A stretch of 64,000 bases of DNA, taken from the NCBI RefSeq assembly GCF_002368095.1, contig NZ_AP018227.1, positions 6,526,123 through 6,590,122 of the forward strand, written 5' to 3'. Position numbers and translations under genes: made by a program. This document shows, one piece after another, positions 44,379 through 54,829 of this stretch (the stretch's first letter is position 1; each line of letters starts with the position of its first letter). The notes under the pieces are model-generated. The model saw only the letters and a program-made list of their open reading frames with translations. It was not told where the DNA came from and did not search any database. Source of the stretch: Calothrix parasitica NIES-267. Its GTDB lineage: Bacteria; Cyanobacteriota; Cyanobacteriia; Cyanobacteriales; Nostocaceae.

Positions 44379-45875
44379 ATGAAAAATTCTTTAGTTGCTA
44401 ATCCGTCTCAAGCACGTAGAACGAAGCAAGAGTTTGCGAAACCTGACGAACAATTATCTTATGAGTTGGGAAAAGCAGTACAGGAACTACCACCTTTTTA
44501 TACTAGATTTTTAGCGGGAACGATTACCGCGATTGTGTTTGGTTCAATTACTTGGGCACATTTATCGAAAGTAGATGAAGTTGCGACTGCTCCTGGAAAA
44601 GTTGTTGCTGCTACACAAATTAGACCCGTGACATCTTTGGGTAATGGTTCAATTGTGGGAGTGAAAGTTAAGGAAGGAGATAAGGTCGAGAAAGGTGAAG
44701 TAGTAGTTCAAAGAGACCCGGATTTACAGCAAGCGGATGTTGCTCGTTTAGCAAAAAGTGCTAACTTGATTCGGGAAGATTTACGTCGGTTGGATGCTGA
44801 GCGTAGTGGTGAAAAAAAAGCGGGTAATAAGTTACAGGATGAACTTTTACAGTCCCGTTTACAAGACTATCAAGCACGTCAAACTGCTGCGGAAGCTGAA
44901 GCAAATCGCCAAAAAGCGGTCGTGAAACAAGCAAAGGTACGTTTAAATCGTTTAGAAGAAAACCTTGCTAACGCCAAAATCAGTTTAAATAATGCTTCTG
45001 CTAATCAGAAAAATTCTGAAGAACTTCGCGAACGAGTTGGAGAAAATTTAGCTTTAGCGAAAAAAAGGGAAAAGAGTTTACGTGGTTTAACTACTCAAGG
45101 TGCGGTACCAAGATTAGATTATTTGGATGCTCAAGATAGACTTAATCGCGCTAATGTCGAAATTACCAGGTCTGGAGACCAAATAATCAACGCTAATAAT
45201 AAAGTTACCGAAGCCAAAGATAAAGTAACATCTTTACAGAAAGACCTCGCAGCACAACAACAAGAAATTAGCCAAGCACAAGCAGCTTTTGAAGCAGCAC
45301 AAAGTCAAGCACAGCGCTTAGCTTCGGAACGTCAAAGCGAAATTTTAACTCAAATCAACAAGCGCAAAGAAGAATTAACTAATATTACAGGTCAATTAAA
45401 TCAAGCTAGAAAACAACAGCAATTAGAAACTATCAAAGCTCCCGTTTCCGGAATAGTTTACGATGTCAAAGCCACAATTGGGCCGGTACAAGCAGGGGAA
45501 CAATTGCTTTCTATCGTACCGGAAGGAGAAGAATTATTATTAGAAGTAAAAGTTCTTAACCGCGATATTGGATTTATTAATAAAGGAATGAAAGCAAAAG
45601 TAAAATTAGCAACCTTTCCTTTCCAAGAATTTGGTGCCATAACCGGTGAAGTAGCCAGCGTTAGTCCTAATGCAGTAATAGATGAAGACTTAGGATTAGT
45701 GTATCCCACCACAATCAAATTAGATAAAAACACCGTCATAGTACGCGGTGAAGAAGTAGGATTTGCACCAGGAATGACCGCTAATGCAGAAATAGTTACA
45801 CGCAAAAAATCAATTTTGACATTCTTAGTTGAGCCAGTAACCAGACGTTTTAGCGAAGCATTTTCTGTCAGGTAG
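44379..45875 (+). CDS. HlyD-family membrane-fusion protein of a type I secretion system
   Basis: A 498-residue periplasmic adaptor that links an inner-membrane ABC exporter to an outer-membrane channel. One membrane anchor (about 47-66, FLAGTITAIVFGSITWAHL) follows a cytoplasmic N-terminus. The lipoyl half-motifs are RPVTSLGNGSIVGVKVKEGDKVEKGE and APVSGIVYDVKATIGPVQAGE; between them is a 260-residue alpha-helical coiled-coil hairpin. The C-terminal beta-barrel has LEVKVLNRDIGFINKGMKAKVKLATFPF, as in HlyD/PrtE. No ABC or TolC gene is adjacent; the ABC exporter at 59,526 in this window is a candidate partner. Confidence 0.9.
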   Translation: MKNSLVANPSQARRTKQEFAKPDEQLSYELGKAVQELPPFYTRFLAGTITAIVFGSITWAHLSKVDEVATAPGKVVAATQIRPVTSLGNGSIVGVKVKEGDKVEKGEVVVQRDPDLQQADVARLAKSANLIREDLRRLDAERSGEKKAGNKLQDELLQSRLQDYQARQTAAEAEANRQKAVVKQAKVRLNRLEENLANAKISLNNASANQKNSEELRERVGENLALAKKREKSLRGLTTQGAVPRLDYLDAQDRLNRANVEITRSGDQIINANNKVTEAKDKVTSLQKDLAAQQQEISQAQAAFEAAQSQAQRLASERQSEILTQINKRKEELTNITGQLNQARKQQQLETIKAPVSGIVYDVKATIGPVQAGEQLLSIVPEGEELLLEVKVLNRDIGFINKGMKAKVKLATFPFQEFGAITGEVASVSPNAVIDEDLGLVYPTTIKLDKNTVIVRGEEVGFAPGMTANAEIVTRKKSILTFLVEPVTRRFSEAFSVR

Positions 45876-45990
45876 TTGTTAGTTGATAGTTGATAGTTGA
45901 TAGTTGTTGGTTGTTAGTTGTTAGTTGCTTTATTAACTCCTAACTCCTAACTCCTAACTCTCAATCCAAAATCTAAAATCCAAAATCATA
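45876..45990. repeat. Mixed heptad tracts between convergent genes
   Basis: Three different heptads in a row: TTGATAG/TTGTTAG (45877-45925), AACTCCT (45932-45960) and AATCCAAAATCTAAAATCC (45963-45988). Confidence 0.75.
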
Positions 45991-46983
45991 CTAAGCTCCT
46001 CTAAACTTGATAAAAATTACAGCTATCAAACCTGCTAAAAGTAATATCCAACCTCCAGAAGCAATTTGAGTCAGTTTTTTGGCTTTTATACTTTCTAACC
46101 AACCGGTAGGACGGACATCTTGAAGTAAAAGAGTAATAATTGCTGCTAAATTCAAACTAGCGACGTTGGCTGTAACTAACAGCATTGCACCGAAAGCGGG
46201 TTCCCATTCACCGGAACCCATTAACATTCCCCAAGTTACTAAGGGTGGTAGTAAAGCAACAGAAACCATTACCCCTACAATTGAACTGATTTCACCAGCA
46301 GTTAAGGAAATTGCAGCAGCAGCACCGGAAGCGAGAGCAACAACAATATCGGGTAAAGTTAGCGTGGTTCGGATGGCTATTTCTGGTAAATCCGGGGAAA
46401 CGGGATAAAGTAAACCGATTAAAACTGAAAAGACAATCGGTACTAAAACTCCGATGAATCCGACTCTGACAGTTTTGAGCGCTAAAGATAAATCTCCCAA
46501 AGTCGTAGCTACCGCTAAAGCCATATTTGGTTTCAGTAGTGGTGCTATAACCATTGCACCAATTATCACCACTTCACTATCGCGTACCAAACCTACAGCA
46601 GCAATGCTCGAAGATAATAATAATAAGGAAATCTGCGTCCACGAGAAATTAACGCTGGTCGCGACATTAGTATAAATTTCTTCCCTATTAATCCGAGATG
46701 GTGCTTCTGGTAAACCAATTGAATTCTCAGATGATTCTAGCCGAGGTAAGGAAGCTTCGACTGGTAATAGCAGCAATCGGAAACCACTCACATCGGTGAA
46801 CTTGTCAACTAAACCATCAACTAACGGTTCTACTTCCCCACTTGAAAGCAATACTTTAAATAAAAGTCGATTATCTTCTAATTTTTTTTGCCAAACTTCT
46901 AGAGAAGAATATCCCTCAATTAGCTCTTCAAATTTTTTACCTTGTTCTTCGGGTAGATAAACCTCAACTAAGCGTAGATTCAT
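45991..46983 (-). CDS. DUF389 family membrane protein, second paralogue
   Basis: A 330-residue protein. A soluble N-terminal domain of about 80 residues (MNLRLVEVYLPEEQGKKFEE) and a charged linker precede six or so membrane segments with the DUF389 signature: AAVGLVRDSEVVIIGAMVIAPLLKP, then DIVVALASGAAAAISLTAGE and VALLPPLVTWGMLMG. Compared with the 8,191-9,228 paralogue, the soluble part is at the opposite end. The family's transport or sensing role is unproven. It is divergent from the CAP-domain gene. Confidence 0.85.
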   Translation of the reverse strand: MNLRLVEVYLPEEQGKKFEELIEGYSSLEVWQKKLEDNRLLFKVLLSSGEVEPLVDGLVDKFTDVSGFRLLLLPVEASLPRLESSENSIGLPEAPSRINREEIYTNVATSVNFSWTQISLLLLSSSIAAVGLVRDSEVVIIGAMVIAPLLKPNMALAVATTLGDLSLALKTVRVGFIGVLVPIVFSVLIGLLYPVSPDLPEIAIRTTLTLPDIVVALASGAAAAISLTAGEISSIVGVMVSVALLPPLVTWGMLMGSGEWEPAFGAMLLVTANVASLNLAAIITLLLQDVRPTGWLESIKAKKLTQIASGGWILLLAGLIAVIFIKFRGA

Positions 46984-47584
46984 ATATAACGTTTTCAGGG
47001 AAATTTTTTAGTACTAGTTATTGAGCGTAGCCGATTCTAATACAAAAAGCTTGTCTTACTTAATACTCTGCTGGTATGAGTTTAATTTATTCCTTTATGG
47101 TATTGTCAATCTCTAATGCATCTCTGTATACATCAGGTATAACGTATCAATACTTGTAAATTGCCATTACCTTTAAAAATATATATACAACTAATAAAAT
47201 TTCTTCTACTTTTAACTTTAAATTATGAATATTTAAACAAGTGACCTGAAAAAAATATTTTATTTAATCGTTTTTTCTAAATTGCTTGATTGAATCAAAA
47301 TATCTTCATTATCTTATCAGCAAAGTCACAGTTGAAATTATATATTTACCGAAGTTACAAAATATATATAAGAAAAAATATTTTCCAGATTGATTCTAAT
47401 AGCTGTAAATCAAACAAAAATTAGTATTTTACACAGATGAAATGCTGAATTCCCATTACCATTTTTCCAATTCTGATTTTTAATGCAAGTTTAACAAAAA
47501 ATCAGCCATAGGAAAAATCTTGGCTGAGAGCAGCATTTACATATTGCTATTGAATACTAAAAAACTTAACAAAAAGGTATATAA
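46984..47584. other. Divergent intergenic region, DUF389 / CAP protein
   Basis: 601 AT-rich bases with no repeat family and no open frame that I would call. It must contain both promoters. An AAAAAGG site at 47573 precedes the CAP-protein ATG. Confidence 0.5.
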
Positions 47585-48292
47585 ATGAGATTATCTTTAC
47601 GACTGATACCAATATCTTTATTAATAGCTACTTGCGCTCAATTTACTCAAATTGAGCCTTCTTCAGCAGATTTACCATCGACTTACGTTGCTCAAGCTCA
47701 AAAGTCCAATCCAACTTTATTAGCCAAAGCAAATTACCTCTCACAATTAGAAAAAGAGGTGATTGCAGAAATGAATAAAGTCAGAACAAATCCTCGGTCC
47801 TATATTCCCATCATGAAAGAATATAAAAAGCGCTTCAATGGCAAAAAAGCCAAAGTTGGTAAACGCAAATATATAGTCACCAACGAAGGAGTTGCAGCGG
47901 TTGATGAAGCAATTGCATTTCTCTCAAAACAGAGTCCTGTTAGTTCATTGCGTCCATCAAAAGGAATGTCTTTAGGAGCAAAAGACCATGTAATTGACCA
48001 AAGTAGAACCGGTGAGGAGGGTCATTATGGCAGCGATAAGAGCGACCCTTTTACTAGGATTAACCGTTATGGTACATGGCAAAAAATCGCCGGAGAGAAT
48101 ATTGCTTACGGTTTCAGCAATGCTCAAGATATCGTTATGCAGTTAATTATCGATGATGGTGTACCAGACCGAGGTCATAGAATAACCATGTTTCATCCAG
48201 AATTTAGTTTTACTGGAGTAGCTATCGGCGAACATTCTGTTTATAGAGTCATGTGTGTGATTGCATATGCTGGTGATTATGAAGAATCTTGA
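47585..48292 (+). CDS. Exported CAP-domain (SCP/PR1-like) protein
   Basis: A 235-residue protein with an N-terminal signal peptide ([20 protein letters not shown]; a cysteine at the end of the hydrophobic core raises the option of a lipoprotein). The CAP fold occupies residues 55-235: [74 protein letters not shown] and the final GVAIGEH. The cavity His/Glu residues (GH, GENIA, GHR) are in place. Bacterial CAP proteins of this kind are extracellular and their activity is mostly unknown; proteolysis or lipid binding are proposed. Confidence 0.87.
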   Translation: MRLSLRLIPISLLIATCAQFTQIEPSSADLPSTYVAQAQKSNPTLLAKANYLSQLEKEVIAEMNKVRTNPRSYIPIMKEYKKRFNGKKAKVGKRKYIVTNEGVAAVDEAIAFLSKQSPVSSLRPSKGMSLGAKDHVIDQSRTGEEGHYGSDKSDPFTRINRYGTWQKIAGENIAYGFSNAQDIVMQLIIDDGVPDRGHRITMFHPEFSFTGVAIGEHSVYRVMCVIAYAGDYEES

Positions 48293-48443
48293 TTTAGGAA
48301 GCAGGGAATAGACAATTAACGGACACCCCTCTCCCTTAATAAGGAGAGGGGAAGGGGAGCCACTGCGTTGCGGAGGTTCCCTCCGTTGTCGCAAGTGGCG
48401 TGGTGAGGTTATTCTATTAAGTGTTTAAAAGCTACTAAACCCT
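48293..48443. repeat. Composite repeat: 41-bp hairpin nested in a CCCCTCTCC element
   Basis: The outer element runs CACCCCTCTCCCTTAATAAG, GAGAGGGGAAGGGG and, after an interruption, GGTGAGGTTA. The interruption holds a 41-base hairpin at 48359-48399 with arms GCCACT/AGTGGC and GCGGAGG/CCTCCG. The same 41-base unit lies inside the ABC exporter gene at 59998-60038. Confidence 0.7.
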
Positions 48444-50003
48444 CTATCCAAACCGAATCTCATCCTCTTCCAAGAGACTTTTAATATCCTTACTAAATAG
48501 TCGAGTATTCTGCTGATAATTGACAAACTGCGAATCAAAATAGTTATTTGCAGACTTGTTGAAAATACTATTATTGCTCAAATCCAATTCAGTACTAAAA
48601 CTTCGCGCTGTATATCCAGAATTAGGATTTGATTGTAAATTCGATTGAAAACTGGATTGAATCGTAGATTCTGCAATATTGTCTAGACTTAGATTCAAAC
48701 CGGGAAAAATATCTCCAAAACCAGGGAAAAAGGGATTTTCTTCATCATCACCACCACCCGATGTCTCCTCAAGAATCTGCCGTATCGAATTACTATCAAG
48801 GCTAGGGTCAGCACTTAACATTAAAGCAACTACTCCAGCGACGTGGGGAGTAGCCATAGATGTACCGCTATAAGATTCATATCTATTGTCTGGAAGTGTA
48901 GAGTAAATATCGACTCCTGGAGCGGTAACGTATGTCAACTCTTGGGAACCCGCACGATTAGAAAATGAAGCCATATTTTCATTCTCATCAATAGCTCCTA
49001 CCGCGATTCCATATTGGTTTGCATAGCGGGCTGGATAGAGCGGCATTTGTCCACCACTATTACCCGCAGCCATAACCACAGTTACACCTTGGTCGCTCGC
49101 GTATTTTACAGCTTCTGAGACTTCAGAACTGGGTGAAGAACCACCAAGTGAAAGGTTAATTACATCTGCTCCATTATCTACAGCATAGTAAATACCCTCA
49201 GCAACTGAAGTGTTAGTACCGGAGCCAGAATCATCCAAAACTTTGACAGGCATTATTTGAGAATCGTAAGCAATTCCAGTCACACCAAAACCATTGTTTT
49301 CACCGGCAATAGTACCAGAAACATGGGTACCGTGTCCGTCTACATCTATAGTATTGTTATTGTTTCCGTCAAAGTTCCAGCCATAAAAATCATCTATATA
49401 GCCATTACCATCATCATCTCTACCGTTATCAGCAATCTCACCGTTATTAGTCCAAATATTGTTTTTTAAATCATCGTGATTGTAATCAACACCAGTATCC
49501 AACACCGCAACGACCACACCCTCACCCGTATATCCCTCCTCCCAAACTTCCGGTGCATTTACAGCATCAGCACCCCAATCCTTACCTCCTTTATCGGGAA
49601 CCTCATCAAAAGAATCTTCATCCGTCACCTTCGCTACTGCTTCAGCCGCATTTGCTAAACCATAGCCATTACTAGAACTATATTCAGCATCTGAAGCATA
49701 AAAACCCGCATCTTGATTGATACTAGCTGTATTAAAGTCATTATCTTGAGAGCTAACTTGAGAATTTAGCTGGATATTGCTATCTGTGATAGTGATATCG
49801 GAGTTATTTAGGGTTGGTATTACAAATTCTTCAGTCGAATTACCAATTGAATCCTCTGTAACAGACAACTCAAAACTGCTGCGGTTTAAAAGACTGGAAT
49901 TATTTTGTATTAAATTATCATTTAAATCATTTACCGGAGTGATTGAAGCCACATTATATTCTGGCTGTGGAAACAAATTACTATCACTAGAATTAGCTTG
50001 CAT
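48444..50003 (-). CDS. Subtilisin-like (S8) secreted protease
   Basis: A 519-residue serine protease. The catalytic triad is clear: Asp in VVVAVLDTGVDYNHDDL (about residue 167), His in DGHGTHVSGTIAGENN (about 224), the oxyanion Asn in VVMAAGNSGG and Ser in SYSGTSMATPHVAGVVALM (about 380). The first 135 residues are low complexity, rich in Ser, Asn and Asp, and contain LLNRSSFELSVTED, a phrase shared with the calpain and the second S8 protein downstream. No signal peptide. The 100-residue Ser/Asn-rich tail after the catalytic domain has no domain I can name. First of three secreted-type proteases in a row. Confidence 0.92.
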   Translation of the reverse strand: MQANSSDSNLFPQPEYNVASITPVNDLNDNLIQNNSSLLNRSSFELSVTEDSIGNSTEEFVIPTLNNSDITITDSNIQLNSQVSSQDNDFNTASINQDAGFYASDAEYSSSNGYGLANAAEAVAKVTDEDSFDEVPDKGGKDWGADAVNAPEVWEEGYTGEGVVVAVLDTGVDYNHDDLKNNIWTNNGEIADNGRDDDGNGYIDDFYGWNFDGNNNNTIDVDGHGTHVSGTIAGENNGFGVTGIAYDSQIMPVKVLDDSGSGTNTSVAEGIYYAVDNGADVINLSLGGSSPSSEVSEAVKYASDQGVTVVMAAGNSGGQMPLYPARYANQYGIAVGAIDENENMASFSNRAGSQELTYVTAPGVDIYSTLPDNRYESYSGTSMATPHVAGVVALMLSADPSLDSNSIRQILEETSGGGDDEENPFFPGFGDIFPGLNLSLDNIAESTIQSSFQSNLQSNPNSGYTARSFSTELDLSNNSIFNKSANNYFDSQFVNYQQNTRLFSKDIKSLLEEDEIRFG

Positions 50004-50399
50004 AATCTTATACCTAAATAGATGATTTTTTATTCTGATAACAGCAGGATTTATGAAAAAAGCTAGAAAAAAATTTTATTTTTAGCCGCGAAAAAATTCT
50101 GATTAAATATATTTACTATGAAATAAAAACTGAAAATGCCAATTATTTAACAATAACTTTTTATTTAAAGGTGTTTATTGGGCTAATTCAATATTTAATT
50201 ATTGGAGAGTTTTAATTTAAAGCGCAATTCATTATTAATATGTTCTATTTAGACTTTTGATAATTATTAAAATGTTTGCTTGCAACAATATTAATTTTGA
50301 TATTCATCTATCAAATTCAATACACCGATAAAATTATAAACCCGTTCCACAAAACTTTTATCAGCGTTGCAAAACGGGTATTTTATTGTTATCTACTAA
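50004..50399. other. Intergenic region upstream of the first S8 gene
   Basis: About 400 AT-rich bases that should hold the S8 promoter. One hairpin, ACCCGTT/AACGGGT (50340-50379), followed by ATTTTATTG, may be a terminator for whichever strand is transcribed through it. Nothing else stands out. Confidence 0.45.
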
Positions 50400-50861
50400 T
50401 CTGTCTAATAAATTCCGACTGGTTGTAGAGACGTAGCAGTGCTACGTCTCCCGACGTTATGGACAAAACGAACCAGTTAGAATTACTGCAATTAATTACT
50501 AATGGTCTGTTTCACAAATTCGGCTATGGTCGCGTTTTATTTGGAAATGTCGGGAGACGTTATTTATAACGTCTCTACATTAGGTCCGTAGAAAACAAAA
50601 CTGTCAAAATTAATGAAATGAACTACTAGTAGTCTGTTTCACAAATTCGGCTATGGTCGCGTTTTATTTGGAAATGTCGGGAGACGTTATTTATAACGTC
50701 TCTACATTACGTCCGTAGAAAATAAAACTGTCAAAATTAATGAAAAGGACTATTAGTACTCCGTCACATTAATTCTGACAGGTCGGGTTTTCTTTGGAAC
50801 TGTCGGGAGACATAACACTGTTACGTCGGTAAAAACAAAACCTGACACTACTTTATCCTTT
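50400..50861. repeat. Tandem array of ~127-bp palindrome-bearing repeats
   Basis: Four head-to-tail copies with a period of 127 bases: a diverged one from about 50400, then units starting at 50506, 50633 and about 50760 (TCTGTTTCACAAATTCGG at the second and third). Each has a central palindrome with arms GAGACG...CGTCTC at 50428-50450, 50554-50575, 50681-50702 and, broken, 50808-50827. Another copy is at about 44140-44255. No open reading frame. Confidence 0.85.
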
Positions 50862-53858
50862 TTAAGTAGAAACTACGTTACTTATCGTAGAATCCCAATA
50901 GCTAAAGTTGCTACTAATTTCACTCCAACTTAGTTCAAGAGTTCTAGATTTTAAAGCAGTATTATCAGTACTCCAAGGATTTAGTAAAGTGAATTTTTGA
51001 GTCTCAGAATTGTAATCGACTAAAGCATAAGCATGGGAAGTAACAATATTTGACTCTACTCCACTAGATTTAGAACCAAATCCTACAATTTCACCAGAAT
51101 TAAAAGCATTAACTACTTTTTCAAAGTCGAGTATTCTACCTAAAGCAGTTCTTTCTCCGGTAATATGTGCGAATGCATCGCTCAAATATCCAGCATTACC
51201 AATACCATTATAAGAATTAGTATTGTCTTGATTAATCCATCCAGATTCATTGAGTTGAGCATAAGCTTTTTCAGCCAGTGCTACCCATAATTCATTGTTA
51301 GCATCAGCATAATTATCTCCTGGACTAGCATAGACAAAATTACCTATATTATTAGTTGGTAAATATCTGTCTACGGTTACATAATCCGCGACTCCTTTGT
51401 TATAGAAACGAACTGTAAAAGTACCATCTCCATTATCAATAAACATATTTTGAATAATTTCCGGTGACTGTACTAAAGTCGCACCTAAACCAGCCAAGAA
51501 GAAACAATCGTTGATATAACCTTGTCTAATATCATCGTGGCTGATTCCATTTTGGAATAGGGAACCTTGAGCATATTGATATGTGTGAGAAGTCTGAGGA
51601 CGGTCGCTTCCGAGGAACCACTTATTGATTAATTTATTTAATTGCTCGGTGCTGCTCCCAACCTGTAAGTTACCCGATTTATTTGCAACGTCACCATTGA
51701 CAACTTTATTGGATAAAACCTTTACGTGGTCTTGGATTCCTAAATAAGAAACATTATTGATGATGGTACGAAAATCGTTCATTTCGGTTTCATCAACTTG
51801 ATTATTATCTCCTGCATCGCGGAGGATAGCAATCATATCGCTACGACTGATAGTATTGTCTAAAAATCTCGACCTAGTTAGTTCGCGTATGCTTTCATCT
51901 TGAAGATTGCTGAACCAATCCTGTCTGGTTTGCGATTCCAAGGTTGTATCAACAATTTGGAAAGATTTTTGCCAAACGTTACTGTAACTATCTGCTTTAT
52001 CTCGGGTTCTAGCCCATAAGACATAATCACCAGCTTCTAGGGAATCAATGCTGTAATCAAAGCTGAATGTTCCGTTTCCATTACTGCGGAATTCCACAGC
52101 ATCTTCGATATTTTGCCATTTGTTATCGCCTTTTTTCAACCAAAAATCAACTCTGGTTAGGTCATCTATACCGTTAGCATCAAATACTTGACTATCTACA
52201 ACACGGACACCATCATCAAGGGTTTCGATTTCAAATAGTAACTCTGAAGGAGCAGCATTATTAACTGTGAAGTAAGTGGTTAAAGGTTTAGTCTTTTCAC
52301 CCGCTTTATCGGAAGCTATCGCTTTGAGTTGATAATTCCCTTGTTCTAAACCGTTGATGCTGTATTCAAAACTAAAGGAACCATCCTGATTAGGACTAAA
52401 GTTGAGAGCGTCTTCGATATCAACCCATTCACCACCCTCTTTTTTAAGTTGAAAATCAACTTTTTCCAGGTCGTCTGTACCATCTGCATCAAATACTTTT
52501 GTATCCTGTAGCTTAATTCCTCCATTAATTTGTTCAAAGGTGAAGTCGAGTTGGGTGGGTGCTGCATTCCCGATTGTAAAAGACTCTTGCTTGCTATTGC
52601 TGTACTTATTATCTTTATCGCGAACTCTAGCCCATATTGTATAATTACCTTTTTCCAGAGAATCAATACTGTAATCGAAGCCGATTGAGCCATCTTCATT
52701 AGTACGGAATTCTAGAGCATCCTGAATATTTTCCCAATTACCACCGTCTTTTTTCAGCCAAAAATCTACTCTGCTGAGGTCACTTATTCCGTTATCGTCT
52801 AATAATTTTGTATTTATAACGCGAATTCCATCTTCAATAACTTCAACTTCAAACTGTAAATCAGAAGGTGCAATATTATTGATACGGAAGTAACTTTTTA
52901 GAGCTTCGCTCCCATTACCAGCTTTATCATAAGCTGTGGCTTTGAGCTCGTAATTACCTGCTGATAAATTAGCAATACTGTAATCAAAACCTATAGAATC
53001 ATCCTGATTTTGATTGAAATCTACAGCATCTTGTATATCAATCCATTCACCACCCTCTTGCTTGAGTTGAAAATCAACTCTTTCTAAATCATCTACACCG
53101 TTCGCATCGTATACTTTTGCGTCCGAGAGCTTGATTCCTCCAGCTACCGTCTTAATGTCAAAATCTAGGTTGGAAGGTGCTACATTCTTCACCTCGGGAT
53201 TAACAAAATTTTCAACCTGAAAAACTTTTCCCCAGCCATTACTTCTAGCACCAAACTTATCGGTAGCTCTACCCCATATATAATATTTTCCGTCTTCAAG
53301 GTTATTAATATCGTAGTTAAACCCTATCGAACCATCATCATTGGGATTAAATTCAGATACATTACGGATTTTGTTCCAGTTTCCACCTTGTTTTTTTAAC
53401 CACAAATCAACCTTTTCGACATCATCTACACCATCAGCATCGAAAATCTTGGTATCCGTGAGACGTAAACCACCTTCAGTTACTTCTGCATCAAATTGAA
53501 ATGCTTCCGGTATATAGTTGCTTCTATATTCTAAACCGTAGTCAATTTCAGTATTACCAGCTTGATATACCTCAATAAAATACGTACCTGCATTTAAAAC
53601 TCGTCTTATACTTTCATCCTGAATATTCCTACGAGATGAACTTGCAACTACTAAATTATTCTCGTTGAGTAGTTTAACATCTGCATTATCCGACAAATTA
53701 TTCAACGCAAGCTCAAAACTACTGCGATTAGTCAAATTAAAACTGTAGTAATCATTAGTATTGTCTGAACTAAGATTACCCTGGATAAATTGCGACTCTT
53801 GGGTAGTATTTAAAGATATTGGAGAATCGAAAGCATTTCCCCCATTCTCAATAGACAT
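50862..53858 (-). CDS. Calpain-like cysteine protease with PPC and five Ig-like repeats
   Basis: A 998-residue protein. Residues 15-110 resemble a PPC domain (NDYYSFNLTNRSSFELALNN, AGTYFIEVYQAGNTEIDYGL). Then follow five repeats of about 100 residues, each with D(A/D)(D/N)G..DL.(R/K)VD(F/L).LK, DGS.(G/S)F.Y.I..L and (W/L)(A/K)A..(R/D)DK. The C-terminal 350 residues hold a calpain (C2) domain with Cys in RQGYINDCFFLAGLGATLVQ (near 785), His in TSHAYALVDYN (near 943) and Asn in TLLNPWSTDN (near 961). No signal peptide and no classic EF-hand, although Asp-rich loops occur (DAGDNNQVDETE). Probably secreted by a type I system. Confidence 0.88.
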   Translation of the reverse strand: MSIENGGNAFDSPISLNTTQESQFIQGNLSSDNTNDYYSFNLTNRSSFELALNNLSDNADVKLLNENNLVVASSSRRNIQDESIRRVLNAGTYFIEVYQAGNTEIDYGLEYRSNYIPEAFQFDAEVTEGGLRLTDTKIFDADGVDDVEKVDLWLKKQGGNWNKIRNVSEFNPNDDGSIGFNYDINNLEDGKYYIWGRATDKFGARSNGWGKVFQVENFVNPEVKNVAPSNLDFDIKTVAGGIKLSDAKVYDANGVDDLERVDFQLKQEGGEWIDIQDAVDFNQNQDDSIGFDYSIANLSAGNYELKATAYDKAGNGSEALKSYFRINNIAPSDLQFEVEVIEDGIRVINTKLLDDNGISDLSRVDFWLKKDGGNWENIQDALEFRTNEDGSIGFDYSIDSLEKGNYTIWARVRDKDNKYSNSKQESFTIGNAAPTQLDFTFEQINGGIKLQDTKVFDADGTDDLEKVDFQLKKEGGEWVDIEDALNFSPNQDGSFSFEYSINGLEQGNYQLKAIASDKAGEKTKPLTTYFTVNNAAPSELLFEIETLDDGVRVVDSQVFDANGIDDLTRVDFWLKKGDNKWQNIEDAVEFRSNGNGTFSFDYSIDSLEAGDYVLWARTRDKADSYSNVWQKSFQIVDTTLESQTRQDWFSNLQDESIRELTRSRFLDNTISRSDMIAILRDAGDNNQVDETEMNDFRTIINNVSYLGIQDHVKVLSNKVVNGDVANKSGNLQVGSSTEQLNKLINKWFLGSDRPQTSHTYQYAQGSLFQNGISHDDIRQGYINDCFFLAGLGATLVQSPEIIQNMFIDNGDGTFTVRFYNKGVADYVTVDRYLPTNNIGNFVYASPGDNYADANNELWVALAEKAYAQLNESGWINQDNTNSYNGIGNAGYLSDAFAHITGERTALGRILDFEKVVNAFNSGEIVGFGSKSSGVESNIVTSHAYALVDYNSETQKFTLLNPWSTDNTALKSRTLELSWSEISSNFSYWDSTISNVVST

Positions 53859-54829
53859 AGTATATTGCTGATGAATTGATTATATAGAGTTTGTAAACAG
53901 CACCTCGCATAAAAATAAGCAAGGTAAAAATTTTATATTGGTTTGTAAATTCCTTATTTTTTTAAAACAGGAACTTCTATAGTGCTATTCACATTCCCGA
54001 AACAGCTAGGGAAAAATTACCTATTAATCAAAATAAAAAAAATAGGACTTATTACTTAAGTAGAACAATAATGTTTAAATAAAAGATACCAACAACCTAA
54101 TTAATTTGAACCAATGCAGTATTCGTTCGATGTTATACAAAGTTATTCAAAATCAATCTGCAATTAATTGATATATCTAAGATATATCCTAAGCTCTTGT
54201 TATATATAGCTTTACGCGGTCGAATGATTGCTTTTTTTTATTTTTATGTCAAATAAAATACATTCTCATCGTAATTAATATTCTATTTTTAAATATTTAC
54301 CTTAGTATTGCATCTATGTTACTTAGGTAGTCGGAGATAAAAATAATACTTTAATCCATTAATTATGAATCGACTAATAGGTGCTTAAAAAAAGAATTTA
54401 CTATATTCAAGGAAAATTAAAAGAATCCCCATAAAATATGATTATTAATAATTATTTATCTCTTTTTTTATAAAACGCTTAAGTCGCTAGCAAGCTTGCC
54501 AGCAGGCTTATATAAAGAAGATATTAAGATAAATATTTTTGCTTAGAGAATTTTCTTAAGTCTATCAAAACAGAAAATAAGGATTAAAGATTATTACAAT
54601 AAAAAACGGCCTTTGGTAATTGGAAATATACTGAATTTCAAATACCAAACACCAATTATTAATTATAGGGAACTGGTAAGATTCAAGAAGTGGGAAGCGC
54701 GAGAAACAAAATTTTGCTCAGTCTTTCAATAGGGAGTATCATCTACTCCCTAATCCCTGATAAAAATAGATGCTAACCCTTGTTTAAAAAATAAATCTTG
54801 TTTAAAAAATATGCCTTATGGTTGTTCTT
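53859..54829. other. Intergenic region between calpain and second S8 gene
   Basis: 971 AT-rich bases without a gene. The calpain promoter should lie in the first part (minus strand). 54730-54752 is a hairpin, TAGGGAGTA, TCATC, TACTCCCTA, 78 bases after the S8 stop on the minus strand, without a T-run. Otherwise I see nothing. Confidence 0.45.

Noticed and set aside
50400-50861. CRISPR array
   Set aside because: The units are directly adjacent 127-bp copies with no unique spacers, and there are no cas genes.
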